Below are positions 40,427-51,800 of a stretch of 64,000 nucleotides of DNA, one piece after another. Numbering within the stretch: the first letter of the stretch is position 1; each line of letters begins with the position of its first letter. The DNA lies in assembly GCA_964016985.1 (NCBI GenBank), contig OZ024835.1, forward strand, positions 68,340,812-68,404,811, written 5' to 3'. A program made the position numbers and the translations under genes. Below the pieces are notes generated by a model, which had not been told where the DNA came from, did no database searches, and saw only the letters and a list, made by a program, of their open reading frames with translations. The DNA is from Anodontia alba (taxonomy: Eukaryota; Mollusca; Bivalvia; Lucinida; Lucinidae).

Positions 40427-40672
40427 TGTTGATGTTTTACTGCCTAGTCAACCCAATGGGATCATGTTGATTGCGGTCAGTTTACCTATTTGTTTGTGTT
40501 GAGGTTTTACAGCCCAGTCAACCCAATGGGGTCATGTCAAGCATGGTCAGTTTACCTAATCACACTTTTACTGGACAGGTTTAGTCCTCTTAGCAGTTAA
40601 CCAGTATTATTCACATTCTTTCGCCAGAAACTGATAACTGCCCTTCTTAAATCAGCGGAAGGGAGAGAATGA
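40427..40672 (-). mobile_element. SINE 3' portion, tail duplicated
   Basis: Two consecutive copies of the tail (GTTTGTGTTGAKGTTTTACW..CAGTTTACCTA) are followed by one body ending at CAGCGGAAGGGAGAGAATGA. The head is absent. Confidence 0.8.
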
Positions 40673-40820
40673 CCCCAAGTGTATCCAGTCCCCTTCTTCT
40701 GTCCCCTAACTATTCCCCACCCCCCACGCCCCTCAACAGTGAGCCTCATATATACATGAATATCACAACTTTTCTTGAAATGAGTCGCATACAATATTAT
40801 TGGCAGTAATATGAGGAGTG

Positions 40821-41189
40821 TACAGTAAAAATTCAGTGACTTGAACACCAATGGTCATTATTTACCATGGCTAATTCGAGCTGGTTTTTGAGTCCCTAGG
40901 AAATATTCTTCTGATAACTCAAGAAAAAAAAAAATATGGATATTTTTTAGGATTTTTCTTATCCCAAAAATGTATTTTGTATGTACTCATTAGAATTTCC
41001 TCATCAAAGCTATTCTAATGTGTACACTCAACATACTATTTTATAAGAGATTGAAAAGGTATCTGTAAATTATCCTCATTTCGCCCCCTGACCTGGCACT
41101 ATGATTAATCCCCAGTGGCTCGAACAATCCATGTCTAGAGCAAATTTCCATTGTCTAAAGATGTTTTGAGCCATTGAGGAGCGACTGTA
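40821..41189. mobile_element. T2 Tigger-like MITE
   Basis: The ends are TACAGTAAAAATTCAGTGAC and GAGGAGCGACTGTA with TA outermost. A hairpin GTACTCATTAGAATTTCC..GCTATTCTAATGTGTAC sits in the centre. Confidence 0.7.
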
Positions 41190-41247
41190 CAAAGATACAA
41201 TATTTGTCTTTGCTTCACAGAAACATAATAGCTCCACATAAGGGGTT

Positions 41248-41457
41248 TCCTTGTCCTGCTAAGACAGGATATACCCTGCCTTTGCAAACAGTGTAGATCC
41301 AGATCAGTTGGCTTCTGAAGAAGCCAACTGATCTGGATCTGCACTGTTTTTCATTCAGTATATGAATTTATATCTACAATCTGGATTAAGCCATCTGATT
41401 GGCTGACAATAAGAAATGGGCATGGCATCTTAATTTATTCAGCATGACAGGGGTTAT
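41248..41457. mobile_element. P1 MITE
   Basis: The left TCCTTGTCCTGCTAAGACAG has lost its TTAA; the right is TCAGCATGACAGGGGTTA. The core is AGATCAGTTGGCTTC / GAAGCCAACTGATCT. Confidence 0.8.
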
Positions 41458-41504
41458 CTGATGTACATATAATTTCTCAATGAAAACATGCTGTGGGTTT
41501 TTGA

Positions 41505-41705
41505 CTGAGTTGAAGTTTTATGGCCCAGTCAACCCATTAGGGTCATGTCGAGTCAGTCAGTTTATCAAACCACACCTTTCCTGGGCAGGCTTAATTCTCT
41601 AAGCGGTTAACCAGTACTTGTGCACTTTTTTTCGCCAGAAACTGACAACTGCCCTTCTTGAGTCAGCAGAAGGCAGAGAATGGCCGTAGAAAATAATTCA
41701 TGATC
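41505..41705 (-). mobile_element. SINE 3' portion
   Basis: The reverse complement of the tail and body (GTTGAAGTTTTATGGCCCAG .. AGAGAATGGCCGTAGAAAAT). The tRNA-like head is absent. Confidence 0.8.
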
Positions 41706-42196
41706 AATATGTTGTGGGTACTCATTAGACGAACGTCAACATACATACAGTTTAGACGGCTCATTACAAGCCATCTTAACTAGTCCACTGTTTGCAAAGA
41801 CATCTGTATCTCCAGATGAATCACTTTTTTCTCAACAAAGATGTATGATGGTTTTCTTATTTCTCCTCACTTCAAATGAGTACCCACAATTTATGTTTTC
41901 GTGGAGAAATAATGCTTTTAAAAAGATCCTGAAATGCTTCTTGGTAAAGATACATATGGAGAGCACTCTAAACTTTTTTTGTTCCCTCCATTCTCAAAAC
42001 CTTGCTTCCCCAACATCAGTGAAATTCCTATCTTTTAAAATGGCAGGAATTCTCAAAACAAGAATTTGCACTCAAATGGGACCAAATTCTTTTTTTTTTT
42101 TTTTTTCTGTTTTTTTTTTTTTTGACCAAATTCTTTCCTTAATGCACAGATTCCTTTGAGAAGGGAGGTAATAAATGCGTTCAGAGTGGTCTTCCA

Positions 42197-42202
42197 TTTA
42201 TT
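42197..42202 (-). terminator. Candidate STAM polyadenylation signal
   Basis: AATAAA on the minus strand, about 460 nt past the STAM stop. No transcript evidence; another signal could be used. Confidence 0.3.
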
Positions 42203-42289
42203 TGTTTTATCCATTCATTTCGAGGAGAATGGATGTAAGTGACATATTTTCAGCCATTGTGATACATTTTGCAAGGCGACAATTTCTCT

Positions 42290-42425
42290 AACTTCCTGCT
42301 TGATTTCCTACATACTTATTCTAAAACCACTTCTGAAAGGGGTCTACACTAAAAGGTAAGAATTTGCTCCCAACGCGAGTAAATTCTTACCTTTTAGAAT
42401 AGACCCCTTTTCAGAAGGGGCAAAA
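42290..42425. mobile_element. F8 short palindromic MITE
   Basis: CCACTTCTGAAAGGGGTCTA faces TAGACCCCTTTTCAGAAGGG. The inner arms AAAAGGTAAGAATTTGCTCC / AGTAAATTCTTACCTTTT pair well. It may lie in the STAM 3' UTR or just beyond it. Confidence 0.7.
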
Positions 42426-42661
42426 CTATTATAACAGACTTGTCTCTCCTGACAATGGATCCACTCCTTTTAAGCGCAGAAAAAAAAAACAATGCCTAAT
42501 TATACTCTGTCCACATACATTAAGTCCTGTCAGAGGACCGGCTCCCTGCAACCTTTGAACTGCAACTGTACCTTGGTCTGACTCCCAATCTGCACAAAAT
42601 TGACATTGTATGCTGGAAATGTTTTATCACTTTCATAAAATTATAAATCTAAAACATATTC

Positions 42662-42848
42662 TCACAATAATTGTTGCTGAGTCATCTGTGGTTGGTACAT
42701 GGCAGCCATATTGGCTCCGTAATCTGCCTGTGGAACAAACTGGGGAACTACTTGTTGCTGGGGGATTATATTTTGTGGCGGATGTGCCTGTGCTACTGAT
42801 TGGGTTTGGTAGGTTGAAGGTCCACCAGCTAATGATGAAATTGTTGCA
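42662..42848 (-). CDS. STAM: STAM last exon (Gln/Pro-rich C-terminus)
   Basis: It starts after TTTCAG and ends at TGA (42662-42664). It encodes [20 protein letters not shown] .. [12 protein letters not shown], a disordered Gln-rich end. Confidence 0.88.
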
Positions 42849-45800
42849 CTGAAATGGAAAACAGGAAGCAAATAAGATGCATGTAAATGATGCTAGAACA
42901 GTTTTAAGAGGAAACTCAAAAAATGAGAGACAGAGAGAGAGAGAGAAGAGAAGAGAGATACAGTCATCCCAGCTTACAACATCATTCGATATAACAGAAA
43001 CTTGGATTTCTGGCGGAATTTCCTTGGGAACAATGTTTTGCTATATAATTTTACCATGGTATGATGGAATTCACACTTTTCGAAACCGATGGTAAATTCC
43101 AGGGACAAAAATTACTTTTTTATGTATTTTTCATTCGTTTTACTGACACAGAATTTCATTCAACAATTATTACATGAATTGTGACTTGCCGAAAAACCTC
43201 AAACTTGTTTTGGCAAAAGGTAAACCAAACAAATCAAGGGAGACTAATTATACAATCAATATATAACTGTCTGTTACTGCAGTTTTACCCAGTTTGATCT
43301 TTAAACTTTCGCCACTTTAATTGATTGGCAGGTTCTTACCATCTAAACAGCTGTAATTATTCATAGTTTAGACTAATTGACATAATTTAAGAACTTAACT
43401 GAAAGAGAAGTGAGAATATTGAGCAGAGATGTCAAAATTGGCCTATAAAAAAGGAAGCGATCAAGGGCTCACCTGGGTCTAAAGCAGCCCCATTTGAAAG
43501 GATTCAAATACATTCAACCCTCATTATACCAACGCTCTATACAGCGGCAAAATCCATTATAATGAAAATTTTAATGTCACAAAGCCTTCGCTCAAGAGGT
43601 GACAGTTAATGAGAAATTATGCAAGAATATTGCATTAAAACTTAAAGAAACACATTTTGGATTTTGTTAGAGTCACATCACTGAGGCGATTCTAACAAAT
43701 ATCCAAAACATATGTTATATGGGGAAATAAGAATAAAACAAGGTCTTTCTTACATATCATTCTGTCCATTAAGAATTCTTTACAACAGCAAATTCATTTT
43801 AATGGCAACATCTTTGGGAACAAATGATGTTGTTGTAACGAGGATACTGTATTAATTTGAGTCCGTAAAACTTGTCTCTCTTTGAGAAATGGTGACTAAA
43901 TCTCTGGGCATATCCCTTCACTTTAAAAAGAGTATGGTAACTTTTTCAAGTCTTTTCACTTACCTATTATTAAAATCTTGACTAGAAGCAGTGGAAAAAT
44001 TTTGTGGTTGTTGCTGACCTAACATCTGTCCTTGTGACCCTTGAGGAATCTGACCTTGACCTTGTGGTATCTGTGACATCTGACCTTGTGGTAACTGTGA
44101 GATTTGACCTTGGGGTATCTGTGACAACTGACCTTGGGGTAATTGGGACATTTGACCTTGTGGTATCTGGGACATCTGACCTTGGGGTAACTGTGAAACT
44201 TGACCTTGGGATGCCTGTGACATTTGACCCTGTGCCGGTGGTATCTGACCTTGAACCATCTGTGGCCCCTGTGGTACAAACTGTGCCTGGCTACCATTGT
44301 ACATAGCCTGACAAAATACAAAGATACAAATGTTAACATTTAACAAACTACATTGTCGGCCTTAATGTTGCAATCACAAGAGCAAAAGACAAAACTGTAA
44401 TTGTTTTTGTTGTTGTTGTTTTTTTGAGACAAAGGCTTGATATTTCATGTGAATCATCAAGGTTTATTTTCTCAGACATTAAAGATATGTATGGTCCTCC
44501 CTTTATAGAGCCACAGATCTTGTAAAGATCTTTATCTGAGTTCTTATTTTATGATATGTCAACCCTTGTGGGTCATTTTGTGTTGTCTCCAAGAAAAAAA
44601 TAGAAAAGACAGAACAGCTATTAGAGGTGAGGATGATAAATTAATATTTTACACCTTTTTCAACATTATTCAAAGACATACCTATTTCGACCCAATTACC
44701 CCACATACGCCTATAAGTGCATCATACTCATAGTCTTTAGATTACAGCCTGTGTACTCTTGTGTACTTCTTTATAAAAGCTATTGTAGGTACTCATTTGA
44801 ATTGCCTCAAATTGTTAAGGCAATTCAAATGAGTACCAACAACATTTGTTCTTATAAAGAAAATCTGAAGAAAAACACATCACATAAGCACCATTAAATA
44901 TGCCCCTCATGAATTCTGCTGATCTTTCTATAAAGTGTGCCCTTATTAGGTGGTACTTTACTTCATGTTATCTAGTAACTGAAAAACCTAAGCACATAGG
45001 ATGGTAATTAGGTTATTTGTTTGTGTTGAGGTTTTACGGCCCAGTCAACCCAACGGGGTCATGTCGAGCACCGACAGTTTACCTAACCGTACATTTACTG
45101 GGCAGGCTTAGTCCTCTAAGTGGTTAACCAGTATCGTGCACATTCTTTCGCCAGAAACTGACAACTGCCCTTTTTGAATCAGCGGAAGGGAGAGAATGAC
45201 TGTAGAAAATATTTCCGTTAAGTACGGTAGTTAAAATGAGACCAAAAGTGGTTCCACTCACTAATGATTTTATTGCCCTACCTCTGAGCTATGCAAGACA
45301 AAGGAAAGCATAAAGAGGTGATTATGACATCACAGCAAGGGGTGGTAAAGAGGCCTTCTGAGGGGTAATAAATATGTTGGATGTGATATTATCTATGGAT
45401 TAGATTGATATACTAGTACTAAATTCCCCTATTGGGCCTCTACCTGTCTATGGTTTAATGACAAGGTTTATTTGTGCCCAGTCTCTTATCAGCTATAAGA
45501 ATAGCGACTGAGACGCATCTTATTTTTTTTGTCTTTTACAGAAGAAATACTAAGCATAGGTCCCGATAAGAGCAGGTATCATGTAAATAGTTTTCTTATT
45601 TCTTGACGAAAACATATGTTGTGGGTACTCATTAGAAGCGCCTCGCCGAGGCGCTTCTAATGAGTATCCACAACATATGTTTTCGCCAAGAAATAAGAAA
45701 ATATAGATATTTTTTGGTTGAAAAGAGGGCATTATCAAGACCTATGCTAAGATATCCCCTTTCCCCACCTGCTTCACCTACAGCAGGCCCTACCACTCTC

Positions 45801-48800
45801 ACTTATAAAGGGGTACTTACCATTGGCTGGCCCTGTGGTAAAGGAGCAGTGTAAGACATGGGTTTAAATGCGTAAGGGGCCGGTGTTCCCTTCATTAAAT
45901 TATGATACATCTGGAGAGCTTCTAGCACTTTGGTATTTATCTCACATAGACTTGCATGTTTTCTGCAATAAATATAAAATGCAAGGCCATATTTTTCCAG
46001 TTCATCAGGCTTACAGTATTTTAGAGCAATTTAATTGGTCTAGAGTAAATTCAAAGCCATATTTATACTTAAACAAATTCACTGGTAATTTTCTTTGAGA
46101 AATTATGCTTTTTTCACTGAGGGAGTTTTACGCCCAATCAACACTAAATAGGTCATGTCAAGCCAGTCATTACCTAACCACACTTTAACAGGACAGGCTT
46201 AGACGTCTCAGCTGTTAACCAGCACTTGTGCACATTCACCAGAAACTGACAACTGCCATTCTTGAATCAGCAGAAATAAAATACTCTATTTAATGTGTTT
46301 TCAATGTAAACATGATCAGGATGGAATTATAGGAAACTAATTCGCACTTTATTTAGTCTGCGATTTGCTGGCATTTGCACAGCCATAAAATCCATAAAAA
46401 TTAAAGTCATTCCTATAATATTTGTGTAATTAACATGTTGGACTCAAATGCATCCATTCTCTTCTAGTTATCAAGGGTTTGAAATATAATGTATCTGGCA
46501 ATGGACTTGATGAGGAGTAGCTGGTACTAATTCTGAGATAATTTTCTCCAGTACTCCATAAAAATATATGTTGTGGCTACTCATTAAAAGTGCCTCAGCA
46601 AGGCACTTCTAAGGAGTACCCACAACATAAGCTTTTAAAAAGAAATAAGAAAAAATTCCCCAGAATTATCATTAAATAGTCCCCCTTAATCGTTCTATGT
46701 AACTGATCAAATTTAACTGCAGTGTGATGATAATGTATTGTACTTACCTATCAATTTTTTCTAATTCAGCATCAATTAATGGACCCATTGCTTTACATTG
46801 TTCTGAAAATTAGAATAAAATATTAAATGGTGATACTTATTACTCAATATTAATAATATTTGTTTCAAAAGCATCAATTTCTTAATGCTGAACCCTAAAT
46901 GAAAGAGGTAATAGTACTAGGGTTCTCATTAACACCAAAATATGGAGTCCTGTTTTGGTGTTTGGTACTCCTATTTATCAGAGGAATTTAGAAAAATTAT
47001 AATGTTGAACTATTTTTGGCAGAAAATGGCTTTGAAACTCTTTTTTTCAAAAGTCTATTGTGAACCATGAGTACCATAAACTATTTAAAATCTTTGGTAC
47101 AACTCTGCTGGGGATTGAACCTGCAACCTCCCAGATATAAAGCAGCCAAGACACTGTGCCAAACAGTTATTGTCATGTCGAGCCAGTTAGTCATTAGCAT
47201 ACACAAAGGTAAAAATTTACCTACCTTCTAACTGTAACATTTCTGTACTGTCAGGATTTATCTCCCCTGTTGGGTCAGCATTCTGGATTTGCTGTAACAT
47301 GTTGTCTATTTTACTCTGAAAGAACAGTTCATGAACTAAACATAAGAGAAGCTCATAGAAGAATACAATCTGTAGATACAATAAAACTACAATGCTTCAA
47401 ACACCAATGGCTCATTTTGCATGGTTGATTCAAACTCATTTTTGAGTCCCTAGTTCTTCAGACAGCTCAAGAAAACAAATATTTTGGGATATTTTAGGGA
47501 AGTTTTTCTTATTTTATTATGAAAATATATGGTGTGTGTACTCATTAGAGATTGCCTCATCATGGAGAAGATGGAAATAACATCCCTAAAATTATCCCCA
47601 TTTGTCTCCTCACCTGGCGCTATGATTAATCCTCAGTGGCTCAAACATGTCTTACAGATTTTCACAGTCCCAAAGATATATGAGCCATTGTAGTTCGATT
47701 ATATATGTTTTTGTTGAAAAATAAGAAACATGCTTCCAGAATCATCACCAAATACTCCTCTTTAATAAATCAAATGTTTATCTGATGATAATTCTTGCAA
47801 AATAATGCTCTCAATTTTTCCATAAAAAACATATTTTGTGGGTACTCATTAGAAGTACATTTATGGAGAAATAAGAAAAAGTATCCCAGAACTATCACCA
47901 AATACTCTTCCTTAACAAGTCCTCTGATATCTGTACCTTCTCTGTTCCTATGTATTCTACAGTAGCTCTTTTTTTTTTTTTTGATTTGGGTTTTACGGCC
48001 CTTTCAAGAATATTTTACTTATATTGAGCTGATCGTTCATCAAAGGTGGGCGAAAAACCAGAGAACCCAGGTAAAACCGCCGGACCATCCGTTAGCAGAA
48101 CTTGGCTTTCCCACATGTGACCCGAGTGAGGGTCGAACCACAGCGGTGAGTTTGTTTGTGTTGAGGTTTTACGGCCCAGTCAACCCAATGGGGTCATGTT
48201 GAGCACGGTAAGTTTACCTAACCACACGTTTACTGGGCAGGCTTAGTCCTCTAAGCGGTTAACCAGTACTGTGCACATTCTTTCGCCAGAAACTGACAAC
48301 TGCCCTTCTTGAATCAGCGGAAGGGAGAGAATGACCGTAGAAAATATTTCATGATCAATCTCCACGAAAGAATGTTGCCGACCTCGGCGGGGGTTGAACC
48401 CGCAACCTCCTGGTCTCCAGTCAGACGGCGCGAAACCTACTGGATTAAGAGTCAGCTCTCTTATCCAAAAGGCAACAGGGGCCCACCAACTACAGTAGCT
48501 AATGATTCTGCAAGAGGGCAATGAAGTCCCCGTTCAGACTGTGCAAGCAGTCTGATCTGGGCCTTCACTGCCCCAATATGGCATAAGGCTCTGTTATAGA
48601 AACTGAGCAACCTTTGTACAGTTACAAGTTAATTACAATAGTTCTCTCACCTCATCTATTTCAACTTCTTCTGGAAGCTCTATTGTCTTGACTTGAACCT
48701 CTTCATTAAACTGAACCTTCTTAGCTGCTATCAAACAAAACATAAACATTAACAATGTACCAATAGGTCAGACTATATGTATCACAAAACTGATCTGAGA

Positions 48801-51800
48801 ATTAAGATGCCATGCCCATTTCTAGTTTTCAGCCAATCAAATTATGTGATCCAGATTGTTGATACAAATTCACATATTTAATGGCAAACAGTGCAGATCC
48901 AGATCAGCTGGCTTCTTCAGAAGCCAACTGATCTGGATCTACACTGTTTGCAAAGACAGGACATATCCTGGTTCCGCAGGACTAGGGTTAAAATAAGCCT
49001 AGCACAGCATTACCTACATTACTGCAGTTGTGCCCAGCAGACTCAGATCAGCCTCTGCATGCATGCAGCCTGTTCAGAGTCTTTGTTGCACAAGTCATCT
49101 TCATGCAGCAAGGGAAGACTCAGATCAGACTGCATGAATGAGCAGGCTTATCCGAGTCTTTGCTGGGTGTACATGTAAAATTGTAGGAATTGCTGCACCC
49201 TGGCTAAAATATAATTCCAACGCAACAGGTTTATACTAATTTAGTGATTTGATTGGTTGAGAACAAATAAAGAACAGCATTTATGCTTCAATAAATCCCT
49301 TGAGTAGGAGTCTTGGAACTGACTTGGTAAAAACAAGATTTCTGTGGATTTTATCAATGTGTAAATGCTGGCAAATCACTCATAAGCTTAAGATTAAGTC
49401 CTCAGCCCAGTTGTTCAAAGCATCGTTAGCTTGTCCAGCTTGTTAGTGATCAAAATGTTAACTGCTCTAGAAAGTACAGTATCTAATTCACAGGTATTTT
49501 TGCTGAAAAAATGTGAGTAGCTTTTGCAAATGCAAAAGCTACTCACATTTTTTCAGCAAAAATATTAGCGTATATGATATATTTAATGATCAATGCTTTA
49601 ACGATACATTAACTAATGACATTGTTAGTTTCAAACAACTGGGCCCTGATCAGTGAGTGCGGATGCTGCCAATATACGAGATAAGGACAAAGCTCCATTT
49701 TTTCAAAACCATCACCAGACATCAACAAAACTTGATGTGTGGGGAAGGATTTTTTTTTTACATGGTCATTCAGAAGCATATCTGGGTACGAAAAAAAAAA
49801 AAAAAAAAAAAATCCATAACACTGCTTATGCTGTAGGCATTTATAAATATATGTTAGACACTGAAAACAAAACGATAGTATCTTATGAAATGAAAAAGCA
49901 AAAAATGTTTTCTTTTGTAAAGCCACACATCTAAAGAGTTCATTTTTACACACACAAACACGCACCCACCCACACACACACAATGATTAACTGATCTAAA
50001 ATTCTACACACAAACTTTCCTGACAAAATGGCATATGCAAACAGTGCTAAACAGATCAGAAGTAAGAAAGAAATATGTTGCCATTTATATCCTTTAATAA
50101 ATTCCAGTATATTTACTTCTATATAATGTCATCTTGCCCAGCTGCCTGTTTCTTAGGAAGGAGAAACATATACTTACGTTCTTCAGGTTCTACACTTAAA
50201 TCTGAGGTTGCGAAATTAGCAGGAAATAAACCTTCTCCTCTCTGATTGAACCCCTTCCACCAATTAGGATCACTGAAAAAAAAAAATAAATACATAAGGA
50301 ACTTTGTTGAAATTTATCTGGCAGCTGCATACTAAAATGTGAAAACAAGCACCAGAGAAAATACAGTCGACTCTCGTTATCTCGAATTCCAAGGGACTCA
50401 CTGAAACACTTCGAGATATCCGTACCTCGACATATCAGAGTTGAGTGAGTGAGGAAAATAATAATTTGAACAACCACATTTAACAAATGAATATGTAATT
50501 TGACTCCTGAAGTTAGAAATATATATATAAAATAATGTGGAAAAGAGGAGAAATTGCTCCTTAGGAGCAATTTCTCCTCTTTTCAACATTATTTTGTTAC
50601 CTGTTGTCATAGTTTCATGTTAAAACAGGGACCAGATTTTCAATTCGAGACAAGCGGTAATTCGAAATAAGCGAGTTCGAGCTAACGAGGTTCGACTGTA
50701 TATCATTGCAAGTTTGCAAATGCATAAAATTTACCTGTGTTTGCCAACTTCCTACTTTTGTTTTTCCGCAGGATGAAAGTAATAGCAATGACATGGCTTA
50801 AAACCTTTCCAAACTATTTGGTTTGAATATACAATGGCAATGGCATCTAATCTGAGTCTGCACTGTTTGCCAAATGCCCTTTTAGGGGTCTCCAGACTAC
50901 AATGGGCTAGAATGATCGTACTGAGGCAATTTTGAGTACTATAAAATATGTTTGGGCCAGAACATGAAAAACCTACATTATGTCCTGTGTTACCAGCAAA
51001 CACTCAGATCAGCCTGTACACCCAACCCGTATGACAAGATTCTCTTTTATTCCTCTTTGGATAACCCAGAGACTGTAGAAGGCATATGTGATCACCAAAG
51101 ACTCTGATTAGACTGCACGGATCTGCAGGGGTTTCATTAAGAGGCCAGGGACGGGGACTTTCCCCTTCTACTGAGGCAATTCTCCCCAGCTATTTTTGAC
51201 AAATTTGCAGTTTTTACCGGAATAACCCTAAGTATTGAGACAGATAGGCCTTTGCAAATAATGTAGATCCTGATCAGATGCTGCAGAATGCAGCGTCTGA
51301 TCAGGCTCTACACTGTTTGCTATACAAAAAGCAATATTTTAGACACATTAAGAGGTAGTAGAATGGATACAGTCCAACCTCCCCTAACGGTCACCTCCCA
51401 CTGACGGTCACCTCTTAACAACGGTCACTTTCAATTCCCCCCGTTAGATTTCCTATAGTTTTTCACCTCTCGCCAGCGGTCACCTCTTTTTTCCGGTCAA
51501 CGGTCGCCATTCCTGACGAAAAACGGTCAGAATTACCTCTGTAACGGCCAGTTTTTATGGTGGAGTACGGTACTTTTTTCCGTTAGCTAGCGACCTTTTA
51601 CCGCGACTCGATACACCCCTCTGTGTAGTGTGTAAAGGATTACCTTGAGAAGGTCACGTACGCATTGTCTGGATAAATAAACGTGTCAATTATCGATTGT
51701 TAACTGAGTAATAATGGACAATGGATTATAAACATGCGGTCATCTTTCAGGTAAATTACTTTCATTTATTTAAAATTAATGTCTTTAATGTTTTACCGAA

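Noticed and set aside
44034..44236. GACCTTG words as nuclear-receptor binding sites
   Set aside because: They are part of codons for the Q-G-Q repeat. Elsewhere the GACCTTGACCT words belong to dispersed bivalve repeats.
44004..44306. 100-codon plus-strand ORF
   Set aside because: It is the antisense of the repetitive STAM exon, which has splice sites and homology on the minus strand.
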